A stretch of 64,000 nt of DNA, taken from contig CM041552.1 in assembly GCA_023238725.1 (NCBI GenBank), forward strand, positions 15,105,147 through 15,169,146, read 5' to 3'. Below are positions 23,601 through 33,025 of the stretch, piece after piece (positions within the stretch are counted from its first letter, which is position 1; every line of letters begins with the position of its first letter). The DNA comes from Scortum barcoo (taxonomy: Eukaryota; Chordata; Actinopteri; Centrarchiformes; Terapontidae). The position numbers were made by a program, and so were the translations under genes. The notes beneath the pieces are model-generated. The model was not told the DNA's origin. It made no database searches and was given only the letters and a program-made list of their open reading frames with translations.

Positions 23601-26600
23601 CAAGGATCTGGACACAGATTTCTTCGGTCAGTCATATGGATTTGTATGTTAAGTTGAAAGACAGAGACACACCTACAGAGACAAAAGAAAATTCAATAGC
23701 TTATTTAATGTACAATTGTCAAAGACTTTTGAATGGACATGTGCCATTAAGGTTAAGCGTGCTCTAACAACTCCATGTTCACCCTTTGTTTTCCTTTTTT
23801 AGGCAATGCATCACTTCGTACGGTGGAGGCCCAACCAGAGACTAGAGCAATGATGGACTTGATTTTAGACAAGGGCTACACTCTGTCTGTAGCCCTCGAT
23901 GGAGGCTCCCTTGTTGCTACCTACCCTTATGACAAGCCTGTCCAATCTGGTAACTGACTAAAGAAATTAATGAAATAATGTTAAATTAGTCTATAGGATA
24001 TTTAGTCATTAAGATGTTAATATTTAGAGCTTTCAAATAGAACCACTTTTAAGATTGCATACATTTCAGATTAGTCAGTTTAGGAGTCAGTGACCAGGGA
24101 CTCTTTCTTTGCCTGTCATATATTCAGCCTGCAAGCCCAGAACAAATTATTGTGTCAGCTTGTTGTAGTTTGTTGTAACATTTGGTTTGGATATTTATGA
24201 TGCCCAGAGAAAAGATGAATGATGATGATGATGTTTTTGGTGACTTTCTAATGTTTTTGAAAACACCACCATCAGCCCAAATCTTGCACATGGATTCAAG
24301 AAACAACAAAATCCTTTGGCTGAATTCAGTGAAATTTACACATCCCAAGAAGATAGAAGTTAACCAGAATATGAAATATACAGACAACATGGATATTTTT
24401 GGCTGGCTGATTGCCTTGAAATCTGGCTGAAAAAAGTTACACTCCAAAAACATAAACCCTAAGCCCTTTTAGTTGGAAATACACTGGGCCCTTACTCAGG
24501 ACAAATATGATATTTTGAGCCCTACTTTTGATACAACTATCAGAGAAGTAACAGTACAGAGTTATGTTTTCTCTTGTGTTCAATACATTAGACTTTATTT
24601 TGTTTTTATCACATAAAATGTTGAGAAATGCAGTCACAGCACCAAAGTTCTTTCTCCCACAGCCTACAGGTCTTTAATTTGTAGTCATAAACATATTAAA
24701 AACAGCAAAGAGAAGAACAAGTAATACACCATCTCAACACTGATTGCGGTTAAACATTATTCAATAAAACTAATTTTGACTGTGTGATTTTATTTAATAA
24801 TCATTTTCTTTTTTTACTTCCAGTTGAAAACGAGGGCACATTGAAGTACTTGGCAAGCGTTTATGCCAACAACCACCCCAAGATGCACCTCGGGGACACT
24901 GGATGTTCAAATAATGGGCAGAGTATGTCATTTAAGTACTATAAATCATTTCTGCCGTCATGTTTGTTTTGAATATCAGTCATGAAGATGATGATAGTGG
25001 TTGACAGCTAATAAAAACTTTTCTGTTACTCAGTGGGCAACATACCAGATGGAGTCATGAGGGCAGCAGAGAGACAAAGTCACATGGGGAGCATGAAGGC
25101 AAGTCTCTCCACCCCGGCGTCTGTGATAACAGTTACTGCAGTAAAGATGGCCTCCACGCTGGCACTACATCGTATTTTGGTTTTATCATAAGATGTGAAA
25201 TAAAAAACCACACTTAATTTTTCAGTATTGTTTTTCAAAATGTATTCAAAACGTTTTTAACAGTTCTGAGATCTTAAGTGTTATTTTGGAGATATCTGTC
25301 AAATCAAATGGTAAGTAAAGGAAAGCCAGACGTAGGCCTCTGCTCCACTACTGTCTCATGTGACGTCTTGTGTGTACGTGCCCTCCCAGGATTTCAGCAT
25401 GGACTTTGGCCACTGTCCAGAAATCACAGTGTACACTGGCTGCTGTGTGTTCCCTCCTGCTGAACAGCTGGCCACACTCTGGGCCGAGAACAAGAAGTCT
25501 CTCCTCAGCATGTTGGTGGAGGTATGAGGCAGAATTTTAGCGTTTTACATCAACATAATTGTAATCTATATAGGATTTAAGACTATTTAAGATTTTAATA
25601 TCCCATCATCATAAGCTTTAATTTCCCCTCCCTTTCAACCCCTTGCAGGTCCATAAAGGCATTCGTGGAGTGGTGAGAGACAAGAGTGGGAAGCCTGTTG
25701 TTGGGGCGATCATTGTACTTAATGGGGGAGTGAGAGTCTTTACAGCAGAGGGTGGCTACTTCCATGCGCTGCTGGCTCCTGGCAATCACGACATTGAAGC
25801 GGTTGCTGATGGCTACCAACAACAACGTCAAGAGGTATGCAGCTGTATACACACACTTTCTATTATGCAGGCTAGGAATGCTAAGGTCATGATGGGATAA
25901 CACCTGACAAGTGAATTTATGTTACGCTGGCTAATTTATATTTTCACTAATGACCATTTGAGATGCAGACTAAATGAGATTTGGAGAAAAGTATTAAATA
26001 TATTATTCTACATATTTTTCTATTTAAACTGGAATGGACCTTTAAAAAAAATGCCATGACAGTTTTGAATGTGACACAAGAGACATTTAATGTGGAAGAT
26101 AATGCTTAGTAAAATAAAAGGCTGACACTGTGCCATGTTTCAGTTCATTCATACATTTTGTGGTTGACAGGTTTTCAAACAAATAATTTGATGTGGAGCA
26201 CATTGGACCTGAAGTTTAGCCCAATACACACTCCAATTAAAAATGCAGCATATGGCTTCATAAATCTTGCATAATTTGACTTTGTTTAAGCATTTAGAAA
26301 CAGGAGTGTCAAATATTTGACATTTTTCCAGTAAACAATTGAGAAATAAATCCGGATACTTCATCAGGTTTCAAGGAAAGCAAAAATTTTCTAAATGAAG
26401 CATTAAAAGACAAAAATTGCAAACTTAGGTCATAGAAAGTCAGTGGGAGAACATTACTGTGGTGATCCGTTACTGTCTATGTCGATGAAAGGTGTAGGGC
26501 GGAGCACACAAAATCTCTCTGTCACCTCCAGCTTTCCATTTGGCTGCTCTGAGATTTGCAGCGTGGGGTAGGCCAGCTCTCGAAACAGATGTTCCTTAAT

Positions 26601-28759
26601 GTTACGCCCTAGCTGCAGACTGTAGGCCGTAGGCTTCCCGCAAGCACTGAAGAGCAGGGGATCCACTACTGAGTGATAAGTCTGCTGGTACTCCGGTACT
26701 GTGAAGCCGTGGATCATCAGAGGTCCTGGGTGACTGGCTGACTCACTGCTGGAGATTCTGTCTTCAGTCTTGAGGGCTCCATTGCCATGGCGCTGTTTGA
26801 GATTTGGAAGAAAAGCAGCATTCTTTATATGCCTGTCATCCAGGGGTTTCTGGGCATCCGCTTCACTCTGCTCACACACAAGGTCCAAATTATAACTTGG
26901 GACCAACATGCATTTCCTCTCTTTAATAGTCTCCCCATATTTCTTTGGACATCGAATACTCCGCCTCAGGCCATAGGGACGCATTTCATTCCTCTGGAAA
27001 GTATAGAGACATTAGTTTCAGTTAGTCTCTGTCTTGCTAAAAGAAAATAGCCCACAAACTATAAATAAGAATCAAGAGGTGCACTTACTCTTTGGCAACA
27101 ACTCTTGGGGTGTGTGTTCAGACATCATCACTGAATCAGGTCTGAAACTATGTGATTTTGAAATTCCTGTTTCCCGAGCGTTGAGTCTGTTTTCTCCATT
27201 TTTAAAACTGATTTAATGAGAGACACCTCACCTGCTCTGGAGAGAAGTCAAGCAAGTTACAAAAAGTGAATTCTGAGATTCTTGTAATTTATCCCTCAGA
27301 TGATGTCTGAGTAATTTGGGATTTTTATGAGCCAGCAGTCAAATAGTAATTTGGACATACAAGACAACCTGCACCAGATTATAGTAAGTAGTTGCACCTG
27401 CCTGAGGCTGCTAATTAGAAGAATAACAAGCCCTCTTCTGTGGGAAGCTGGAGCAGACAGCTAAATGCCTTTTAGCTCCATTTGGAGAAACTCCCAGAAT
27501 GGATAAGAAGATGTGGTACAGCTTGATGTTTTCTTTTTGTTGTTGCATTTTAAGCAATAGTTAAGTTAGTGAAGAAGTAAAATTAGTTAGTAATTTGAAT
27601 TTCACATCTCACCAACATACACTAATGTATGGTTCAAGTCAGCAATTCTAGAAACAAGTATTTTTAAGATCCTTAAATGACACTGTCACAGCTTCTAACA
27701 TGTATAACCTTGACTGCAGCAGTTTGCGGTTTACATTCAGATACAACTCCCCAAAAAACTTTGACTCTGGTGTTTGAAATAAAGTTCCTTTTTAGGAAGT
27801 TTTGTTGTGCTGTTATGAAATCTGGCCACTTTCTGAGAAAGTTCAGAGGCTTACTGCATATTTTTTGCTGTGTTGCAGGTGGTGGTTTCATCCTATGAAG
27901 CTGCTAGCGCCATCCTCATTGAGCTCGACATGGACAACAGCATCTTCGGCCTGCCCAGAGAGTTTGTGGTGGCCAGTGCAGGTACACATGCAGACATCTG
28001 AAACGCACCATGTGTGGAAACCAGTTGCAATGCTTTATCTATGCACCAGGAGGAGCAGTCATTATGAAATGCTGCTTACTGTCATGAGCTGTGATCCTTT
28101 TACTTTAAGTCTGCCCCTTAAAGCTGGGCTCTTTCATTGAGTCAGTGCACCTGAAATCAGCTGTTATTATGTGACGTGCATCCCACACAGAGCTTGTTCT
28201 TATCAACAACTCATACAACAAGACAAGGGATCAAATTGCGGTTTCTTTTTACTCTTTGTTAAATTTGATGCATTTGCCATCAATAAAATTGTCTTTCAAA
28301 ACTGTGGTGAAGCAGTTCAAGCGGTTTAGGCTAAAAGAAATCAACCCTGTATTTGCAGTGATATTTTTCATTGACACTGGAGTCTTACAGTCATGTTTAC
28401 TGTGCTCAATCACCAGACAGAAAACATTACTGTATTGTTGGGTGTTTAGTGTGATTGTTTATTGTTGTCCCAGAGAGAAACTGTGCCATGCAGACATGCT
28501 GAGTTGTGTATTCCTCTTTCTCTTCCCTGCAGCTGCCTCCATGACTGCGTTGGTATTGACGGCATGCATCATCTGGTGCGTGTGCGCCGCCAAGTCCAAT
28601 CGTCAAAAGGATGGCTTCCACCGTCTGCGGCAGCACCGAGACGAGTATGACGACGAGATCCGGCTCACCTCCATGGGCTCCAAGAAGTCACTGCTTGCCC
28701 ACGAGTTCCAGGACGAGAGCGAGAGTGATGAGGAGACTTTGTATGCTAACAAAATCTGA
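11670..28759 (+). CDS. cpd: Carboxypeptidase D, with apparent frame breaks
   Basis: Type I membrane metallocarboxypeptidase (M14) of the trans-Golgi network that removes C-terminal Arg/Lys after furin-type cleavage. Exons: 11670-12339, 13184-13431, 17613-17755, 17910-18080, 19374-19778, 19896-20087, 20693-20860, 21163-21272, 21405-21507, 22082-22224, 22309-22478, 22585-22887, 23130-23325, 23491-23626, 23803-23949, 24824-24922, 25034-25098, 25390-25521, 25649-25834, 27879-27981, 28533-28759; about 1370 codons (human 1380). Domain I keeps zinc ligands in NMHGDE and NLHGG and the catalytic Glu in ITMELSC. Domain II keeps NMHGNE, NLHGG and VTIELGC. Domain III has GIHGNAP, ALDGG and ITVYTGC, lacking the Glu and His ligands and the catalytic Glu, as in other CPDs. 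Then come a transmembrane segment (MTALVLTACIIWCVCAA) and a tail with FHRL and the acidic cluster DESESDEE. Oddities: the ATG at 11670 is out of frame with exon 1; one extra base each in exons 4 and 5; introns 7 and 17 start with GC. Confidence 0.93.
11731..11763 (+). repeat. (CTT)n microsatellite inside the cpd signal-peptide region
   Basis: Uninterrupted CTT repeat of about 10-11 units within exon 1. In the frame that continues into the mature CPD sequence it encodes a run of about 11 leucines, followed by VVSPGDARL, which has the form of a signal-peptide core and cleavage region. In the frame of the ATG at 11670 it encodes phenylalanines instead. Confidence 0.85.
15899..16210 (+). mobile_element. 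Probable LINE 3' end in a cpd intron
   Basis: AT-rich stretch ending in ...GTGCACAGCACAAATAAAAATCTTGAATCTTGAA. The terminal short tandem repeat (ATCTTGA twice after AATAAAA) is typical of a non-LTR retrotransposon 3' tail. No coding remnant is seen. It lies in the long intron between cpd exons 2 and 3 (13432-17612). Confidence 0.45.
18482..18660 (+). repeat. High-copy teleost interspersed repeat in a cpd intron
   Basis: AGTGGTGGAAAGTAACTA..., then ATATTGTACTTTTTATTCCGCTACATTTATCTGACAGCTTTA in broken form, matches a non-coding repeat that recurs many times in teleost genomes (motif GTGGTGGAAAGTAACT...CTACATTTATCTGACAGCTTTA). Recognised from memory. The following 18661-18850 is AT-rich low-complexity sequence. 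It lies between cpd exons 4 and 5. Confidence 0.65.
20861..21162 (+). other. cpd: cpd intron 7 with a GC donor
   Basis: The reading frame leaves exon 7 at CAT GGA G (20860) and resumes at 21163 as GT TCC TTG, rebuilding the conserved NLHGGSLVVNYP. The intron begins GCACGG and ends TTTAG, so it is of GC-AG type. No GT donor near by preserves the frame. Confidence 0.7.
25099..25389 (+). other. cpd: cpd intron 17 with a GC donor
   Basis: Exon 17 ends ATG AAG and the intron starts GCAAGT, a perfect match to the AAG|GCAAGT context of known GC-AG introns. It ends CTCCCAG at 25389. The junction gives GSMK|DFSMDFGHCPE, in line with CPD domain III. Confidence 0.8.
26454..26993 (-). CDS. Unrecognised 176-codon frame nested antisense in a cpd intron
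   Basis: An uninterrupted minus-strand frame in the 2 kb intron between cpd exons 19 and 20, from ATG at 26984 to TAA at 26454-26456. It is longer than any other non-exonic frame in this AT-rich region, and its composition looks like a soluble, basic N-terminal protein: MRPYGLRRSIRCPKKYG, later VPEYQQTYHSVVDPLLF, GRNIKEHLF, KLEVTERFCVLRPTPF and an acidic end. There is no signal peptide or membrane segment. A plausible acceptor (TTTCCAG, exon from 26993) precedes it. Upstream a separate exon-like piece (27128-27089, MMSEHTPQELLPK, then donor GTAAGT) is present, but its phase does not match by one base. I do not recognise the family. It could be an intronic nested gene or its decaying copy. Confidence 0.5.
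   Translation of the reverse strand, partial: RNEMRPYGLRRSIRCPKKYGETIKERKCMLVPSYNLDLVCEQSEADAQKPLDDRHIKNAAFLPNLKQRHGNGALKTEDRISSSESASHPGPLMIHGFTVPEYQQTYHSVVDPLLFSACGKPTAYSLQLGRNIKEHLFRELAYPTLQISEQPNGKLEVTERFCVLRPTPFIDIDSNGSPQ
27089..27128 (-). CDS. Candidate first coding exon of the nested antisense gene
   Basis: On the minus strand two consecutive ATGs (27128-27123) begin MMSEHTPQELLPK and run to a consensus donor A|GTAAGTG (exon end 27089). The exon ends in phase 1, while the 176-codon frame entered at 26993 needs phase 0 (entry at 26991 does not help). Either the pieces are unrelated, the exon is untranslated, or one base has been gained or lost. Confidence 0.3.
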
Positions 28760-31031
28760 GAGGCAATGCCCCAATATGCCTGTGGGCTCAATATTTTATT
28801 TTGATCTCTTCCCTTAATTTAACCACCGCTTCCCTCCCCCCGGCCGACAAAGAACAGGCGGAACTTGAGGTTGCATCTCTGAAATCTGGGACCGAGATGA
28901 GTGATAAAGACTCTTTGTTCTGTTAAATGTTCTGAGGGCTCACTCCCGGTCACTCTGTTATTAGTGCTACTAAATTGATACTTAAAGAGCATCCTGCTGG
29001 CATCCGAACTGAAGGGCTGGCGCTTTTTTTTTCCCTCCGGCTCTACCTGACTGGATCAGGAGAGAGACAAAGAGAAGGTCACAGAAAAATAAGAGGAGGC
29101 AGATGGAAGTAACAGTTTGCTCCACTGTGCCCTTCATCCGTCCTTTTTATTGCAGGTTTTGAGCCTGACAGCTTTTTCATTTCCGAGCCACGCGAGAGTG
29201 CTCTTTTAGATCACTACCTGTCCTGCCTGGCTGAGGGGTTACAGCCGATAAGTCCAAACAAACTCTTGTTCAGTGGAAGTGCTTAATCTCAACACTGACA
29301 CCATGCATTAGTTTCAACACTTTGATGAGTTAGGACATTTACATCTGATTCTTTTATCTGAGACAGCATTACCAAGTGTCCGAGCCTTTGGGAGACTGAA
29401 TCCAATATTGTGCCTTGGCTTGTGTGAGGTTTACAGTCCGGTCGGGCTGTAGTATGCGACAGTGTGTGGCAGCATGGTAGATAGATTACACATGGTCCGA
29501 GTTAGAGTCTGATCCATCCTGTACTCAGGTGGAAGGAAAAGAGAAATTGTGATTGAAATTGTGGTCTGCTGCATTCCAGTGTTGCACTGTTGCTGCACAG
29601 ATGACTCTAGGCTAGCCGACCTGGGTTCAGTAGTTTTGTATCTTTCCCGAGAGTCAATGTCGTGGCCATACTCACAAATGGGAAAGAGCTTCTCAAAAAG
29701 CTTTAAAACATCAGGGAGAATCTGTTACCAATGAAATGCTTGAATGAAACCCTTCCCAGTAAATGCGGGGTGCTTTGATGTGTGCATGGAGGCCACTTGC
29801 ACTAAATAGCAAAGCAACGATTGTCCCATATCATTGGCCAGGTTAAAAAAATAAATACAAAAAACAGATTGAATCTCTAAATGTGTAATCATAAGAATGT
29901 ATTTGTTTTTCCTTTTTTTTATTTTAACTTAGTTTCTGTAGGGCAAAGTGTCTTTACATGGAAAGTTGCTTCTGACTTTCATACATGTCACATTAAGTCT
30001 GTGCCCTGTATTCGATCAACGATGTACATTCTCACCATGTGTATAATTTTTCACAGTAAGGAATATTGAATGACTGTTTTCATTTGTATATGTTGGTGTT
30101 TATTTTCCCCACTAAACAATGGTTTTGAGTGCAAAAATCATACAAGGTTTGTCCGTCCATTCATGATCAGTGTCTATGTCTATGGATCGGCGTCAGAGCT
30201 GCCCATGTGATGTGATTTAAAGGTCCAGTGCGTAGAAATTCATATTTCCAAACTCACTTTAAGGCAAAGGGCAAATCTGTTTTGACTTGTTTGATGTGGA
30301 TGGAAGCTGGAAACAAGCTAGTAAATGGACCTTGTGAGTGAAGACATTTTAAGCAGTTTTGATGTGGAAAGAGGCTACTGGCTGCTTTAGTGGCCTTTAA
30401 GAACAATGTTGGTGTGAAATGACCACGCAGTCATTTTCCATTTCTCTACGATGAAAGAATCTGGGTGGGGTACAAAGGACAAATCAAGGTTCATGTACCG
30501 ACATGCAAGTAAAAAAAAAACAACCCAAAATAGTGGTTTTCTTTACCTCAGAAAGTCATCCATAGACATTCCCAACTGAGTAAAAAATGTTGCACTGGAT
30601 CATTAAAATCAGGTCTCGCATTGGGAAAGCTATGCATGTTTTTCATCACTTTCTGAATACACACTTGTTCACTGAAGAATTTGCCTTGATTTTGAAGTTA
30701 CTTTGAGAGGAGATTCTTTTTCCTGTCTCGTTTAAACAGTTGTCATCAAGTTGAACCTAATATCTGTGTAGAGAGACAGTTTTGTATATTATTTTTTTTT
30801 CTTATCTGCAAATATGTGTGTATGAATTCTGAAAGATGAGCGTGCGTCGGAGTCACGCAGTGTTGGTGTGAAAATTTTATATAAACTGGAATCAACTGTA
30901 AATAATGTTTGCCAATTGTGAATGGGGGGAAATTAATGCAGTTCATGTTAACCATGAATTTGCACGACAAAATATTTCATAAGAACCTCGGTGTGACATG
31001 CACAAAAACTCATAAAACACAGTGAAATAAA
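28760..31031 (+). terminator. cpd: cpd 3' untranslated region and polyadenylation signals
   Basis: After the stop at 28757-28759 there is about 2.3 kb without coding potential. AATAAA occurs at 29850-29855 (a possible proximal site) and at 31026-31031 (a probable distal site). Long 3' UTRs are usual for CPD. The stretch also holds a probable MITE at 30216-30607. Confidence 0.55.
30216..30607. mobile_element. MITE-like element with terminal inverted repeats
   Basis: The left end reads TTTAAAGGTCCAGTGC. The right end, reverse complemented, reads TTTAATGATCCAGTGC: 14 of 16 bases agree. The 392-bp interior has no coding capacity. The AAAGGTCCAGTG terminus is a motif I recall from abundant short teleost DNA transposon derivatives. 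No convincing target-site duplication was found. Confidence 0.5.
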
Positions 31032-31039
31032 ATATCTCA

Positions 31040-32370
31040 CATCTCTCTTGCTTTTGAGTTGCATCTTGTGGTACTGCTGCAGCGGGTGTTGTTAGACACG
31101 TCTTTGAGATGGATCATCTAGCAGTGAAGAAAGGGTGGAAAATTGTGATCTTAGCACAGAATTTACTCATAATGAAGTTTAGTTTAAAGAATAGACTTCA
31201 TTTACTTAAAAATAAATTAGAATTACCTGCTTTTCTTGAGTATGCAATGTGATCAAAGAGTTCCTCCATGTTTAAGGCTCCAGGAATGTAGCACACACTA
31301 GTTGAATGCCAAATTCAACTTATTTGCGCACTGCTTCTTTTTATTTTTAATAACAGATCATGGCATATCACAGACAGAGCGATACAATGTCTTATTGATG
31401 TTGTCAGTATTTTAGCAACTGAAAAGAAAGAGACCTCACTAGGAAGGTGTGATGCATGGAGTGAAAACAAGTCAAACAAAAGCTAACATATCATAGCACA
31501 CTGTGGCTGAAACATTTTAACATGTTTACATTCATTAATGCAGTGTTGATGTTGTTTATTGGGCCAACTAGGCAATGGTGATGTGTGATAAGCCATACAT
31601 GCACTTTTACAATATAAAAGAATGATCAGTTTAGTTCAGTTGATATATTTAACCTTTAACATTTATCTTCCTAAGATTACTTTTTACAGTACAAAACCTG
31701 CAAAGGTAACACCACAGCTCTTGACCGTATACATATATACCGTATAACATATAGTGCATCTACACGATCAGTGATTATCGTGAAGGTGTCACTTTGGGCT
31801 CTGGGTGATTGTAAGAGCAGTTCTCCTTATTTTCTGACTTTCTTTTAAAACAAACCAAATATAAATCTTCATAACCAAACAAATCTATTGATTAATAGAG
31901 AAATGAATCACTAGATTAATTCACAATCAAAAGAAACATTCGTTGTAGTCTGATACAAAATAATTAAAAATGAACTCCACCTCAACTAACTACAACTGCA
32001 CAGTCCTGCTTTTATATACTGTGTGTATTTTATATATTGTATGTTTATTATATTTTATACATTAATATATTGTATGGTAACATAACAGTCAAAGGGCACT
32101 TTTTAATTTACTTAAAGAACAATCACCTGATCATACCATAGACTGTATATAAAGATATACACAGTTTATAGATTACACTTGCTTTTAAAGAACTATTTCC
32201 CTGTTACAGAGTATTTTTACATTATCTGAACACTGCTGCAAGTGTTGAAACTTCTCGGCCTCTAGGTGGCGCTGTGTACATCACTGTGGCAGTGAGACGT
32301 GGATCCTGGGCGGGCGGTGTTGCTGCCTGACAGGCTCAGCTGAGGGCGATAAAACCCTTTTCCTGTTTGT
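31040..32370. other. Intergenic region between cpd and gosr1
   Basis: About 1.3 kb of AT-rich DNA, with TATATA/GTATAC stretches near 31725-31755 and 32010-32080. An ATAGACTGTATATAAAGAT motif near 32137-32155 belongs to a frequent fish repeat. No coding exon is visible. Confidence 0.5.
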
Positions 32371-32435
32371 TATGTGACGTTTCCTTCTGACGCGTGACTC
32401 GGCCCGGAACTCGGTGACGTCGCAGAACAACAAAG
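32371..32435 (+). promoter_or_regulatory. gosr1: gosr1 promoter region and 5' UTR
   Basis: GC-rich, TATA-less sequence directly upstream of the ATG at 32436. It has a TGACGTTT at 32374-32381 and a CRE-like TGACGTC at 32415-32421, within a local CpG-rich patch. The start context AAAGATGGC is good. CREB/ATF control is an inference from the motifs. Confidence 0.5.
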
Positions 32436-32983
32436 ATGGCAGCGGCAGGAGGCAGCAACTACTGGGAAGGTAAAGAGGCTGAATTTAACCTTGATTTACA
32501 GCAAACAGCGCTCACAGCAGCATATAATACACTGTTCACAATGTCAGCAGTTCATTTACATGAGTGGCTGCCGCCGTGTTCAGCCCGTACAGCCGCGGGT
32601 TAAACACATACGTGTACCTACAACGAAACAACGAGCTAGCTAACACATCGCCAGTGAAGTTAACGTCCTGATCTTAATCTTCATCTTAATCAGTGCCGCC
32701 TCTCTAAAGTGTTTATCAGATACACACACTTAGAGTCGAGTATGCCAGCTGTTACACTCGTTAGATGGTGATTAGTATAAACAGTTTTCTTCGTTTTTCT
32801 TACTGTACGCAGGTGAGCTTGTTCACGTTACTCCAGTGGTGCAAGTGACTGTATTTAATAAGAGCTCTGGATTTTGGCAACAGACCTAAATGATGCACCT
32901 GTTTCTGGTAACTCTAACTGTGTGTATGTTTGTGTGTATGTTTGTGTGTATGTTTGTGTGTATGTTTGTGTGTATGTTTGTGT

Positions 32984-33025
<42 letters not shown>

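Noticed and set aside
32919..33024. Regular spaced repeat resembling a CRISPR-type array
   Set aside because: It is a 12-bp tandem minisatellite grading into (TG)n in a vertebrate intron, with no spacers.
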